A stretch of 64,000 bases of DNA from Streptomyces sp. NBC_01235 (GTDB lineage Bacteria > Actinomycetota > Actinomycetes > Streptomycetales > Streptomycetaceae), in the NCBI RefSeq assembly GCF_035989285.1, contig NZ_CP108513.1, positions 1-64,000 of the forward strand. The letters run 5' to 3'. Below are positions 17,793 through 26,800 of this stretch, piece by piece (within the stretch, counting starts at the first letter, position 1; each line of letters starts with the position of its first letter). A program made the translations under genes and the position numbers. The notes beneath the pieces are model-generated. The model searched no databases. It was not told the origin of the DNA and saw nothing but the letters and a program-made list of their open reading frames with translations.

Positions 17793-18536
17793 TCAGGCGA
17801 GGCGGCTGAAGGCCCAGCGCAGCAGCTCCTGATCCACACGGGAGCGGCCGGTGCGGGCCAGGGCGGTGCGGGTGTGGGCGGTCAGCTGGGCCCAGGCGCG
17901 GAAGTTGCCGTGTGCGGCGTGCTGGTCGGCGAAGGCTATGTCGTCGGGATCGGCGTCGGCCCACACCGGGTGGAACAGGGGAATGGCCTCCAGGACCTCG
18001 CCGGGGGTGAGGCGGGTGAAGTGCTGCCAGATGAAGATGCGGGAGGACAGCATCGGTTCGCGGCGCAGCACGGTGTGGCAGCCCTCCCCGCCGACGAAGA
18101 TGATCGCGAGCTGGGTGGCAGGTTCGTCCCACAGGTAGCGGAAATATTCGAACGCCTCCCCGTTGAGCCACTGCGCCTCATCGACCAGGAAGGTACGGGG
18201 GCGTTCGGCCAGGGCCATCTTTAGCAGACGGTCGAATTCACTGGGGTGGCGCGGTGGTTCACCGGCCAGGTCGAGCGCGGTGAACAGTTCGTAGCGCACC
18301 GCGCGGGCGGTGGGCCGGGCCCGGAAGGTGATCTTGCGGACGTCCTCGCCGGGTTCGAGTTCGCGCAAGCAGGTGTTGACGGCAAGGGTCTTGCCGAAGC
18401 CGGCGCCGCCGTGGATGCACATCATGGCGCGGGCGGCGACGGTGTCGGTGATGTTCTCCCGGGCAGTGAGCAGGGCGCGGGTTGTGACCACGGAGGCGTC
18501 GGGCAGGTCGACGTACTGGTAGGTGGCCGCGGTCAC
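17793..18536 (-). CDS. TniB/MuB/TnsC-like AAA+ transposition ATPase
   Basis: A 247-residue AAA+ protein; the GTG start overlaps the transposase stop (GTGA). Walker A is GGAGFGKT (~43-50) and Walker B is TFLVDEAQ (~118-125), followed by a sensor-like segment IIFVGGEG (~150) and an arginine-rich C-terminal lid. Such ATPases form filaments on target DNA and deliver the DDE transposase (MuB for Mu, TniB for Tn5053, TnsC for Tn7). It is the only plain ATPase of the three in this operon and the likeliest direct partner of the transposase. Confidence 0.85.
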   Translation of the reverse strand: MTAATYQYVDLPDASVVTTRALLTARENITDTVAARAMMCIHGGAGFGKTLAVNTCLRELEPGEDVRKITFRARPTARAVRYELFTALDLAGEPPRHPSEFDRLLKMALAERPRTFLVDEAQWLNGEAFEYFRYLWDEPATQLAIIFVGGEGCHTVLRREPMLSSRIFIWQHFTRLTPGEVLEAIPLFHPVWADADPDDIAFADQHAAHGNFRAWAQLTAHTRTALARTGRSRVDQELLRWAFSRLA

Positions 18537-20314
18537 GAGGCGTCTCCGTCTTTGTCGGTGGTGGGACGTGCGGCCCGCCCATCGGGGCCGTCCGGAGCGG
18601 GAACGGAATCACGGCCGGACGGGAGCGGGGTGGGCCGGTCTGGCGTGGTCAGCGCGGCCAGGGAAGCAGGGGTACGCCACCCGGTCGGCGGCGCGGCGGG
18701 CGGGATGAGGTCCGGCAGCGACAGCTGCGACAGGTCGGTGTCAGCGGCCTGGGCGAGTTCGGCCTCGGCCTGCGCGGTGGTCAACGCACCGAGCCGCTGA
18801 GGGGCCTCGGGCTGGTTCACGGCGGCGTAGCGCTCGCGCTGGGAAACCTCCAGGTCCTTCTTGAGGCGGCGGGTGCGGGCGGCCCGTGCTCGCCGTACGG
18901 CGCTGACCTGTTCCTCGGTGGCCCGGTCGGCCAGATCTGCGGGACCGAGGTAGCGGCCGGTGACCGCGTGGTAGACCTCGATCCGGTGGTCGTGGTGGGG
19001 CATGTAGCGGACCCTGACCTGGATACCGGCCTGACCGGTCATCCACGGGCCCACATAGTCGCGTCTCCTGAAGCGGATGCCGCGGGTGGTCAGCGTGCGA
19101 GTGCCGGCGTCCTCCAGGGTGAACGTCCACAGATCCGTCGCCGGCACGTCCCTCAGCGGGGTCGGATCCTCCTGCCACGCCTCAAGCGGCGTCTTGCCCC
19201 GCAAGGGCGCGGGGCGATGCTCGGTGTTCCACCAGAGCGTCCAATCCAGCAGCCTGGCGGTGAAGTCCTCGAAACCGAGCAGCACTTCGTCCTTCGGGCG
19301 GGAAGCCCGCTTGCCGGGACGCGGCTGGCGGGCGTAGCCGGGCAGCGCGGCCAGGAACATGCTCTCCACCGCCCGGTTGAGACCCTCCACGGTGCCCTTG
19401 AGGTGGGGGGTGTAGGCGGGCAGGTCCTCCACCGTCACGTCCAGGAGATCGAACGCGGCGGTCACCGTCCTGGACAGGAAGTCCTTGCCGCGGTCCACCC
19501 GTACTTTCTCCGGCAGGCCGCCGAACGGGCCGTAGGGATCCTCACGCAGGACCGCGGAGCGCAGCGCGGAAAGCACCGACTCCCGCGACGGATCCCCCGG
19601 CGTGACCGCGACACCCGTGATCGCGTTCGTCGCGCAGTCGGTGAACCACGTGATCCACGGCCTGCGGGCGGTGCCGTCGACGTCGACCAGCACCGCCGCT
19701 TGGACGTGGTCGGTCTCCCACACCTGGTTGCGCCAGCCCCGCGGCCGGGCCAGGAACACATCATGCTTGCGCGCCGCCCGCTCCCCTCCCGCGAGCCCGG
19801 CCCGCTCCCCCGGCGTCAGATCACGGCGGATCGCGCGATGCAGCGTCGTCAGCGACGGTGCGTCTGCAGGCGGAGACTTCCGAGCGGCACGGAGGACCAG
19901 TTCGCGATGGACGGCCCGCACGTTCCCCTTCCACAGTGCCAACAGCCCACGGACTTCAGGCGTGATCGTGAACGTCGCACCGGCCCGGGGCGGGGCACCA
20001 GGGCTGGCGGCCGCGGCCTCATCACCCTCAGCCGCGGCCAGCCACCGCCACACCGTGCGCTCCGCCACCCCCAACGCGTCTGCAGCCACCCGCACATGAC
20101 CCGCTGTCAGCTTCTTCCCCGCCCGCAGAGCGAGCAGCCGCCGTACCGCCGGACCGCGCAGTGCCCTCCTCGATGCCGCGGGCAGCCCGCCGCCTGCACG
20201 GACGGCGTCACCGTCCTCCATGTCAGCTCCCCTCCCGCGGTGGGACATCGTGTGCGTGCCGGGTGCCGAGCGCCTGCAATCGCCCTCCCGCCTCTTGCAC
20301 AGCGCTTGGTTCAT
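18533..20314 (-). CDS. Mu/TniA-type DDE transposase
   Basis: A 593-residue retroviral-integrase-superfamily transposase. The start at 20314 is set by an ATGA overlap with the upstream stop. Residues ~55-155 contain two DNA-binding parts: a helix-turn-helix (ADALGVAERTVWRWLAAAE) and a second helical unit ending LTTLHRAIRRDLTPGE. The DDE core spans ~205-400: first Asp in WETDHVQ, second in VRVDRGKDF, Glu in KGTVEGLNR. A Mu-type beta-barrel (~430-490, ending YHAVTGRYLGP) and a basic helix (RAARTRRLKKDLE) follow, then a Pro-rich tail. Length and order match TniA/TnsB/MuA proteins, which cut and join element ends. All catalytic residues are present, so it could be active. Confidence 0.92.
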   Translation of the reverse strand: MNQALCKRREGDCRRSAPGTHTMSHRGRGADMEDGDAVRAGGGLPAASRRALRGPAVRRLLALRAGKKLTAGHVRVAADALGVAERTVWRWLAAAEGDEAAAASPGAPPRAGATFTITPEVRGLLALWKGNVRAVHRELVLRAARKSPPADAPSLTTLHRAIRRDLTPGERAGLAGGERAARKHDVFLARPRGWRNQVWETDHVQAAVLVDVDGTARRPWITWFTDCATNAITGVAVTPGDPSRESVLSALRSAVLREDPYGPFGGLPEKVRVDRGKDFLSRTVTAAFDLLDVTVEDLPAYTPHLKGTVEGLNRAVESMFLAALPGYARQPRPGKRASRPKDEVLLGFEDFTARLLDWTLWWNTEHRPAPLRGKTPLEAWQEDPTPLRDVPATDLWTFTLEDAGTRTLTTRGIRFRRRDYVGPWMTGQAGIQVRVRYMPHHDHRIEVYHAVTGRYLGPADLADRATEEQVSAVRRARAARTRRLKKDLEVSQRERYAAVNQPEAPQRLGALTTAQAEAELAQAADTDLSQLSLPDLIPPAAPPTGWRTPASLAALTTPDRPTPLPSGRDSVPAPDGPDGRAARPTTDKDGDAS

Positions 20315-21597
20315 AGCGGCGGCGCGACCCTCCTGAACAGCCGCCTCAGCAAAGCCCGGTCGACGGCCGCGTCAGCGGTGGTCAGCAGCGCGTTCTGCAG
20401 GTGGGCAGTCAGAGCGGCCCACATGCGGAACGCGCCGTGGGCGCACGACTGGTCGATCCACGTCAGATCCGGGGCCGCGACGGTGCGCCACAGCGGATGG
20501 AAGCCGGTCACCACGGCCGCCACTTCCGCTGCAGCCAGGCGCGGAACCTCCTGCCACCCGCCGATCCGCGATGCCAGCTGCGGCAGCCGGGCCAGCGCCC
20601 GCTCGCTGCCCGACCCGCACAGCACCAGCGTGATCCGCGTGCCGGGGTCGTCCCACAGGCTCTGCAGGTACTCCAGGCACGGCACAGGCAGGCGCTGCGC
20701 CTCATCGACCACCAGCACCCGCGCCTCACCCAAAGCCCCCACGACCGCGGCGTCGGCCAGCGCCGACGTGTGCGGGAAACGGCCCGGCAGCGCCAAAGCA
20801 TCGAACACCGCCCGCCTCATGCCAGACACCGACGGGCGCACCGGCACCGGCACCCACGTCACCTTCCAGCCCGGCGGGACCTCGTGGAGCGCCATCCGCA
20901 CGGCCGCGGTCTTGCCCCGGCCCGGGTCACCGAACACACACACCGCGCCCTCCGCCGCCATCGCCTGCCCGACCGCCTCGGCCACCGCCCGCACCGACGA
21001 CGTCCGCACCAGCTGTGCTCCCGCCGGCAACGCCACACCCGCCATCGCACCGCTCTCCCCCGACGGCAGGACCGCGGACGCCGCCGCCGGCGCGGGGTGC
21101 GGCGGCCGGCGCGCCACCCCCTTCGCCGCGCCGCCCTCACGCATCCCGGCCAGCGCAAGGTCAACCAGCGCCTGCCGTGTCCGCTGCTCCTCCCGCTCCC
21201 GCCGCACCACCACACGATCCGGCAAGACCCTGCCGGCCTCCAGGTCCCGCCGCACCACCCGGTACAGCGACGCCAGCGACGGCACTTCTCCCCCGGCATC
21301 CTTCAAATGCCGGTGCAGCACCGACACGTTCCCGCCCGCCTGTGCCAGCACCTCCCACACCTGGTCGGACAACTCCAGCCGGGCCCGCGGCCTGCGCTCC
21401 ACACGGCCCTCCGTCCGCGCCGCATCCAGCCAGCGCCACACCGTGCGCACATTCACCCCACCGACCTGCGCGCCCGCACGCACGTGCGCCGTGGTCAACG
21501 CCCCCGCCGCCTCGAGCTCCAGCAGCCGCGCAACCAGCACCGGCCTGGACACCCTCAACCCCGCCGCGACCTCACCCCACACGCCCGGCTCCCCCAC
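20311..21597 (-). CDS. AAA+ ATPase with transposase-like N-terminal DNA-binding region (copy 1)
   Basis: A 428-residue protein; the GTG start at 21597 follows GGGAGGG by six bases. Residues ~20-130 repeat the layout of the transposase N-terminus: TTAHVRAGAQVGGVNVRTVWRWLD, then SLASLYRVVRRDLEAGR matching SLTTLHRAIRRDLTPGE in the transposase. A Pro/Ala linker (~155-195) leads to an AAA+ domain with Walker A GDPGRGKT (~231) and Walker B VLVVDEAQRL (~292-301). A TnsC/MuB-like ATPase able to bind element ends itself is unusual, although MuB has its own small helix-turn-helix. It is the first gene of the transposase operon and is coupled to it by ATGA. Roles as a second target-delivery ATPase or a regulator competing for end sites are both possible. 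Confidence 0.82.
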   Translation of the reverse strand: MGEPGVWGEVAAGLRVSRPVLVARLLELEAAGALTTAHVRAGAQVGGVNVRTVWRWLDAARTEGRVERRPRARLELSDQVWEVLAQAGGNVSVLHRHLKDAGGEVPSLASLYRVVRRDLEAGRVLPDRVVVRREREEQRTRQALVDLALAGMREGGAAKGVARRPPHPAPAAASAVLPSGESGAMAGVALPAGAQLVRTSSVRAVAEAVGQAMAAEGAVCVFGDPGRGKTAAVRMALHEVPPGWKVTWVPVPVRPSVSGMRRAVFDALALPGRFPHTSALADAAVVGALGEARVLVVDEAQRLPVPCLEYLQSLWDDPGTRITLVLCGSGSERALARLPQLASRIGGWQEVPRLAAAEVAAVVTGFHPLWRTVAAPDLTWIDQSCAHGAFRMWAALTAHLQNALLTTADAAVDRALLRRLFRRVAPPL

Positions 21598-21675
21598 CCC
21601 ACACCCTCCCGACGCCCAAACCCGACGCCGACCACCGTGCCGCCGACCGGCCCTCGAAGGATCAGAAGTGCCGTT

Positions 21676-21750
21676 CCCATGACAGCGGAACAGGGAAGGG
21701 TGTAGCGCCCCATGACAGCCACGACGGCACCAGACACCGCCCCATGTCAG
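21676..21750. repeat. Phased CCCATGACAGC repeats upstream of ATPase copy 1
   Basis: CCCATGACAGC occurs at 21676-21686 and 21709-21719, and CCCATGTCAG at 21741-21750; the starts are 33 and 32 bp apart. The same word recurs upstream of ATPase copy 2. TGACA/TGTCA is also the terminal word of Tn5053/Tn7-class elements, so these may be transposase-type binding sites, serving either as internal element ends or as operators. Confidence 0.7.
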
Positions 21751-21763
21751 TGACTCCCCACGC

Positions 21764-23167
21764 TCAACACCCCACCAACAGCGAAAACACCCTGACCTGA
21801 CATGCCGTCACTGACACCACCCACTGACACCACACCGGCACATCGCAGCCAAGACGCGCGCAGGCCTGCTCGATCAGCTCCCCATCCACCCGCCGTACGG
21901 GATCGCGCTCACGGGCCGCGTAGACATGCGACGTGATCTTCGCCCAGGTGCGGAAATTGCCGTGCGCCATCTGCTCGTCCACCCGCGCCAGGTCGTCCGG
22001 GTCCGCCTGCGCCCACACCGGATGGAACAGGCCCAGCGTCTGCTGCAGTTGAGACGGCTCAAGCCGGCCGACCTGGTGCCAGGTCAGCACCCGCGAGCGC
22101 AGCGCCGACGCCCGCGCCACAGCGCGTTCGCTTCCCGCCCCGCACAGCACCAGCGCCGCCGCGCAGCCCGGCGCGTCCCACAACTGCCGCAGATAGTCCA
22201 GCAAGGGCGGCGTCAGCCGCTGGGCGTCATCGACGACCAGCACACCCGGCTCGGCCAGAGTCCGCTCGAGAGCCTGACCGGCCGGCCCGGCCCGGTGCGT
22301 CAGCGCCCCCGACGGCAGCCCGAGCGCCTCACACAGGCAGGCCCGCAACTGCGGCAGACCGGGCGCGACCCCGGCCACCGCCCGCCACACCGGCACCCGG
22401 CCCGGCAAAAGACGCAACGCCTGCTCAACAGCGACCGTCTTGCCCAGCCCCGGATCCCCGTACACACAGCACATCCCGCGCGCCGCGACCGTATGACCCA
22501 CCGCCTCCACCACCCCGGCCACCTGCCGCGTCGACACCAGCCGCGCCCCCGGCACGTACAACCGCACCCCACCGGCCCGCACCCCCGCATCCGCGGCGTC
22601 CTCCGGCACCGGCACGTCGGCGGGCGGCCCGTCGACAACAGCCGGTCCGTCCGCCCCGTCCGCGAACCCCAAGTCCGCCAGCGCCCGGTCATACGGACTC
22701 GGCTCCACCCCGGCGCGGGCCCCTGCCGGACGGGCCACCTCAAGCACCCGGCCCGCCCCCAGATCCCGCTTGATCACCCGGTGCAACGTCGGCAGCGACG
22801 GCACACACTGCGCACCCCATTCCTCCAACGCCCCCTCTTCCTGCGCCCGGAGCATCCTGCGCCGCAACTCCGCAACATTCCCGCCCGCCTGAGCCAGGAC
22901 CTCCCACAAGGGATCACTCAGCGAAAACCCGTCCTGCCGCGGCCTCGCCTCGACATGGCCCCGGCGCCCATCGGCCAGCCACCGCCACACCGTCCGCTCC
23001 GACACCCCCGCCAGCTCCGCCGCGATCCGCACATGCAACCGCGACAGCGTCCCCTCCTCATCCACCGCAAGAAGCCGCCGCACCACCACACCCCGCGCCA
23101 ACGACACACCCACCGGCGGCACCACACCAGCCGACCCCGCCCCAGCCCCACCCGCCGAAACCGTCAC
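21764..23167 (-). CDS. AAA+ ATPase with transposase-like N-terminal DNA-binding region (copy 2)
   Basis: About 467 residues from the GTG at 23167; the frame stays open to a TTG at 23233, but that start would lie inside the repeat array. Residues ~30-150 repeat the transposase N-terminal layout (AAELAGVSERTVWRWLADGR; later SLPTLHRVIKRDLGAGR). After a variable linker comes an AAA+ domain with Walker A GDPGLGKT (~263) and a Walker B variant VLVVDDAQRL, in which the usual Asp-Glu is Asp-Asp; this could slow hydrolysis. It ends in a hydrophobic tail. It is a paralogue of the downstream ATPase, separated from it by 167 bases that hold the phased repeats, and is probably expressed from its own promoter in the region 23168-23290. 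Confidence 0.78.
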   Translation of the reverse strand: MTVSAGGAGAGSAGVVPPVGVSLARGVVVRRLLAVDEEGTLSRLHVRIAAELAGVSERTVWRWLADGRRGHVEARPRQDGFSLSDPLWEVLAQAGGNVAELRRRMLRAQEEGALEEWGAQCVPSLPTLHRVIKRDLGAGRVLEVARPAGARAGVEPSPYDRALADLGFADGADGPAVVDGPPADVPVPEDAADAGVRAGGVRLYVPGARLVSTRQVAGVVEAVGHTVAARGMCCVYGDPGLGKTVAVEQALRLLPGRVPVWRAVAGVAPGLPQLRACLCEALGLPSGALTHRAGPAGQALERTLAEPGVLVVDDAQRLTPPLLDYLRQLWDAPGCAAALVLCGAGSERAVARASALRSRVLTWHQVGRLEPSQLQQTLGLFHPVWAQADPDDLARVDEQMAHGNFRTWAKITSHVYAARERDPVRRVDGELIEQACARLGCDVPVWCQWVVSVTACQVRVFSLLVGC

Positions 23168-23217
23168 ACGGCCCAGCCCACCCGACCCCGCCAGCCCCTC
23201 ACACAGGAACAACGAAA

Positions 23218-23283
23218 CCCATGACAGCCACAACCCGAGCTGCTAACCGCCCCACAACAGCCGCTTGGTCACCCCATGACAGC
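23218..23283. repeat. CCCATGACAGC repeats upstream of ATPase copy 2
   Basis: Exact copies lie at 23218-23228 and 23273-23283, with a two-mismatch copy (CCCACAACAGCC) at 23251-23262, again 33 bp from the first. Both exact copies are followed by related CACAACCC words. They lie at the right margin of the module, where one end of a Tn7/Tn5053-like element would be expected. No matching inverted copy was found at the left margin. Confidence 0.65.
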
Positions 23284-23405
23284 GACCACAACCCGGTCCC
23301 AGAACCACTACCAGGACCTCCACACCGCGATTCCGCTGACGCCCACCCACTGCCGCCCCACCGCCCACTCACACCAGCCGCCGCCCCGTACACCAACAAG
23401 CCCCC

Positions 23406-24257
23406 CTCCGAGCGTCACTCGAGCAGGAGCTCGCCAAGGGGCCGGTCGCGCACGGCTGGCCGGACCAGACGTGGACGCTGACCCGGATCAAGACGCTGAT
23501 CGGGCGCCGGTTCCACAAGAGCATGACGTTGTCGGCGATCGCGCGGATGCTGCACCGGCACGGCTTCAGTCACCAGGTCCCGGCCCGCCGCGCGGTCGAG
23601 CGCGACGAGGAGGCCGTGGCGGGCTGGGTGAAGGAGACCTGGCCGCAGGTGGAAGGTCCGTGGCGGCGCTCGACGCCTGGCTGTGCTTCGAAGACGAAGC
23701 CGGCTTCTCGATGACGCCGCCCACCGCACGGACCTGGGCCCGGCGCGGACGCACACCCGTCATCCGGGTCCGGGGACGCTCCCAGCGCCGCTTCTCCATC
23801 GCCGCTCTGGCCTGCTACAAACATGGTGAACGCTCACGGCTGATCTACCGGCCCAAGCGGCATCTCGATCACAAGCGCGGCGGCAGACGCAGTTTCACCT
23901 GGACCGACTACCGCGACCTCCTCATCGCCGCATCAGCAGCTCGGCGCACCCATTGTGCTCGTGTGGGACAACCTCAACGTCCACAAGGACCGCCGACTGC
24001 GGGAGTTCATCGACACCCACGACTGGATCACCTGCCACTTCCTGCCGGCCTACGCACCGGACCTCAACCCAGTCGAGGGCATCTGGTCCCTGCTGCGGCG
24101 CAGCAGCCAGGTCAACACCGCCTTCACCGACCCCGACCACCTCATCAGCACGCTCCGACACGGCCTCCGCCAGATCCAGTACCGCAGCAACCTCATCAAC
24201 GGATGCCTCGCCGAAACCCGCCTCACCTTGACGACATCACGGCGACAACGTCAGTAA
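23406..24257 (+). pseudogene. IS630-family transposase remnant, frameshifted
   Basis: Three frames join to give one IS630 transposase lacking its N-terminus. The first part (23406-~23665) has a winged-helix block ending GWVKETWPQVE, the second (~23665-23940) contains the first catalytic Asp (LCFEDEAGFS), and the third (23940-24257) contains the VLVWDNLNVHK Asp and the PDLNPVEGIWS Glu. Shifts occur near 23660 and 23940; the second looks like loss of two bases within a CAH-QQL stretch. IS630 elements can use programmed frameshifting, but two shifts plus the missing start indicate decay. The 5' part is lost next to the transposition module. Confidence 0.85.
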
Positions 24258-24932
24258 CTGGTCGCGGGCGGGATCTCCTGGCGGGCGATGCCCGCGGACT
24301 TCCCCGCATGGGCCCGGGTCTACGCCTTCTTCCGCCGCTGGCGCGAGCACGGGCTGATCGCCGAGTTCCACGACCGGCTGCGCGGGACGCTCCGTGAGCG
24401 CGAGGGCCGCGAGGCCGAGCCCACTGCGGGGATCATCGACGCGCAGTCGGTACGGGCCGCCGCGACGGTGCCTGCCGCCTCACGCGGCTACGACGGCGGG
24501 AAGAAGGTGCCGGGCCGCAAGCGGCACATCGTGACCGACTGCCTCGGCCTGCTCCTGGCCGTCGCGGTCACCGCCGCGAACATCGGCGACCGGGACGCCG
24601 CCGCGGGCCTGCTGACCCGGCTGCGCCGCCTGCACCGCGACATCACCCTCGTCTGGGCCGACGGCGGCTACACCGACTCCCTCGTCGGCTGGTGCCGGGA
24701 CAAACTCGCCCTGACCTTGGAGATCGTCAAGCGCACCGACGACATGGCAGGGTTCGTGGTGCTGCCCAGGCGCTGGGTGGCCGAGCGCACGTTCGCGTGG
24801 CTGATGAACTCCCGCCGTCTGGCCCGGGACTACGAGACCCTGCCCGCCACCAGCGAGGCGATGATCCGGTGGTCGATGGTCACGCGGATGAGCCGGCGTC
24901 TGGGACGGCCACGGTCCGCCGGCCGGCACTGA
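24258..24932 (+). pseudogene. IS5-family transposase, 5'-truncated
   Basis: About 215 residues of a DDE transposase of the IS5/IS427 kind: GISWRAMPADFPAW near its left edge, the first Asp in GIIDAQSV, GRKRHIVTDCLGL, the second Asp in VWADGGYTD, and the terminal ERTFAWLMNSRRLARDYE Glu block. The N-terminal ~70 residues are missing where the frame runs into the IS630 remnant, so one element inserted in or recombined with the other. The remaining catalytic core is intact, but no proper start with a ribosome-binding site remains. Confidence 0.85.
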
Positions 24933-24939
24933 ACGCCCC

Positions 24940-25083
24940 CGATGCCTCCAGGAGGAGCCACCCGCGCTCCGCCAGGCGCCGGGCTTTCGACCGCAGTCCC
25001 CCGACCTTCGCCGGCATCGCGTCAAGGCCCAGCTCCACCGCGATCTCCTTGGCCCGAAGCGGTCCGTGACCCGTGGATCGCAA
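24940..25083 (-). pseudogene. Helix-turn-helix protein fragment
   Basis: About 45 residues in a convincing frame (GPLRAKEIAVELGLDAMPAKV...RLAERGWL) resemble the winged-helix end of a small DNA-binding protein often found near Streptomyces IS elements. The frame then runs into the IS5 3' end and stops at 24880, so the protein is truncated. No function can be assigned. Confidence 0.35.
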
Positions 25084-25101
25084 ATCAACGGATCACGTTC
25101 G

Positions 25102-25212
25102 GTTGAGATACGGCTTCTCAAGGATGTCCCCACCGACGGACGCCCTCAACTGGTTGACCTCGGCATGCCCGTCTTCACTGACGACGCACCACCGCCTCAG
25201 CCAGACGAGTAG
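25102..25212 (+). pseudogene. C-terminal fragment of an unknown protein
   Basis: A 36-residue in-frame tail (EIRLLKDVPTDGRPQ, then a Pro-rich end before TAG at 25210) has coding-like composition but no start. It appears to be a leftover cut by the neighbouring insertion sequences. From 25213 to 25498 I see no convincing gene. Confidence 0.3.
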
Positions 25213-25498
25213 GTGCTTTTCTTCCTAGCGCGTTGAAGCACGGCGCTCCGAGATCCAGATGGTCAGCAGATCGAGCTTGCTCATTGCGACGGATCGTCGT
25301 TGCGGAGGGCTGGTGCCCGAGGTCACAATGCGTGGAGGTGCCGGGTGGTCATCCCGGCGAAGTGTTGGAGGCGCTGCTTGTGAACACAGCACCGCAGTGC
25401 GCCTCGCCATGCGCGCCAGACGCTGACCACTTCGCTTCGCCCACCGGCTGATCTGCTTCATTCACGGTGGGCGCTTCCCCTTATGGGAGACCACCGTA

Positions 25499-26800
25499 GT
25501 GTCCGAAGACTTCGGGACGGTTGATCGCCGTCCTCTGGCAACGGTTCTTGCCGCCAACCTCGTTTCGATCGCAGGGAATTGCCTTACGTACATGGGCGTG
25601 CCGTGGTTCGTGCTGCAGAGTACGGGCAGTGCCGCCGAAGCTGGGATCGTGGCGTTCTGCACACTGCTGCCCGCAGTGCTCGCTGCGCTCGTCAGCGGTC
25701 CGGTCATCGATCGGATGGGCCGACGGCGGGTGAGTGTCGCCTCGGATCTCGCCTGCGGGGTCGCCGTTGCGGCGATCCCGCTTCTGCAGTTCGCCGGCAT
25801 CCTGCAGTTCTGGATGCTGTGCGTGCTGATGGCGATGACAGGGTTGTTCCGTTCGCCGGGTGAAACCGCTCGCGGCGTGCTGTTGCCCACGCTTGCCGAA
25901 AGCGCCGGAATGCCGCTGACCAGGGCTGCCGGGCTGTACGACGGTGCGGCACGCTGCGCGGCGCTGACGGCATCCGCTCTCGGAGGTGTGCTGATCGCCG
26001 TACTCGGAGCCGAGAACGTCCTGTTGGTGGATGCCGCGACCTTCGCCGTGGCCGCGCCACTGTTCGCGTTCGGAGTGCGCGGCCTGCCCGAGGCACAGCC
26101 CCAACGACGGGCCGAGCCGGCGTCGCTGCGAGCCTACCGTCGTGAACTCGCGGAAGGCTATCGCTTCCTGGCGGCCACGCCGCTGCTGCTGGGCCTGTGC
26201 CTGATGACGCTGGTCACCAGGGGCCTCGACCAGGGGTGGAGCGCCGTGCTCCTGCCCGTGCATGCCCGTGAGGAGCTTGATGGTGCCGTCGATCTCGGTC
26301 TGCTGAACGCGGCGTTCGGAGTTTGCGCTCTTACGGGGGCGCTGGTCTATGGGGCGGTGGGCAGCCGCTTTCGGCGGTGGCCCGTGTTCACTATCGCCTT
26401 TCTCATCGGGGGCCTGCCGCGCTTCGTGGTGGCCGCCTTCACCGACACCTCCACCCCGCTGGCCCTGACCATGGCGGTAGAGGGTCTCGCCTTCGGCGTA
26501 CTCAACCCCATCATGGCCACCGTGACGTATGAGACGGTGCCGGAGGAACTACGCAGCCGCGTGCTGAGCGCGACAACGGCCTCGGTCCAGCTGGTCACTC
26601 CGCTGGGCGGACTGGCCGTGGGCTTCCTCGTGGATTCGGCCGGCCTGCCCTTCTCGCTGCTGGCGGTGGGTGGTGTGTATCTGCTCGCCACGCTGTGCCC
26701 GGTGATCTTCCCGGCCTGGAGAAGGATGGACAGCACTGGTTCTCCCCACGACAGGACGGAGGACTCGCTGCCGCAGCGTACGGGGGCGAAACGGATGTAG
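25499..26800 (+). CDS. MFS exporter
   Basis: A 433-residue membrane protein of the major facilitator superfamily, EntS/drug-efflux type, with about 12 hydrophobic segments. The GTG start (MSEDFGTVDRRPLA) precedes the first membrane helix (~15-35). The conserved inter-helix 2/3 loop GPVIDRMGRRRV (~67-78) is present. A charged segment around residues 200-220 is the usual central loop, and the C-terminus is hydrophilic. The substrate cannot be told; no regulator or biosynthetic gene is adjacent. It is the first intact gene after the insertion-sequence scar, so its original neighbours may be lost. Confidence 0.88.
   Translation: MSEDFGTVDRRPLATVLAANLVSIAGNCLTYMGVPWFVLQSTGSAAEAGIVAFCTLLPAVLAALVSGPVIDRMGRRRVSVASDLACGVAVAAIPLLQFAGILQFWMLCVLMAMTGLFRSPGETARGVLLPTLAESAGMPLTRAAGLYDGAARCAALTASALGGVLIAVLGAENVLLVDAATFAVAAPLFAFGVRGLPEAQPQRRAEPASLRAYRRELAEGYRFLAATPLLLGLCLMTLVTRGLDQGWSAVLLPVHAREELDGAVDLGLLNAAFGVCALTGALVYGAVGSRFRRWPVFTIAFLIGGLPRFVVAAFTDTSTPLALTMAVEGLAFGVLNPIMATVTYETVPEELRSRVLSATTASVQLVTPLGGLAVGFLVDSAGLPFSLLAVGGVYLLATLCPVIFPAWRRMDSTGSPHDRTEDSLPQRTGAKRM

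Noticed and set aside
18968..21682. Long plus-strand ORF opposite the transposase and ATPase
   Set aside because: Antisense shadow with Arg/Pro/Ser-rich composition; the minus strand carries complete DDE and AAA+ motifs.
16656..23290. A fully delimited transposon with terminal inverted repeats and target duplication
   Set aside because: I could not find a TGTCA-type left end between the second tpg stop and the fifth gene, so boundaries are left open.
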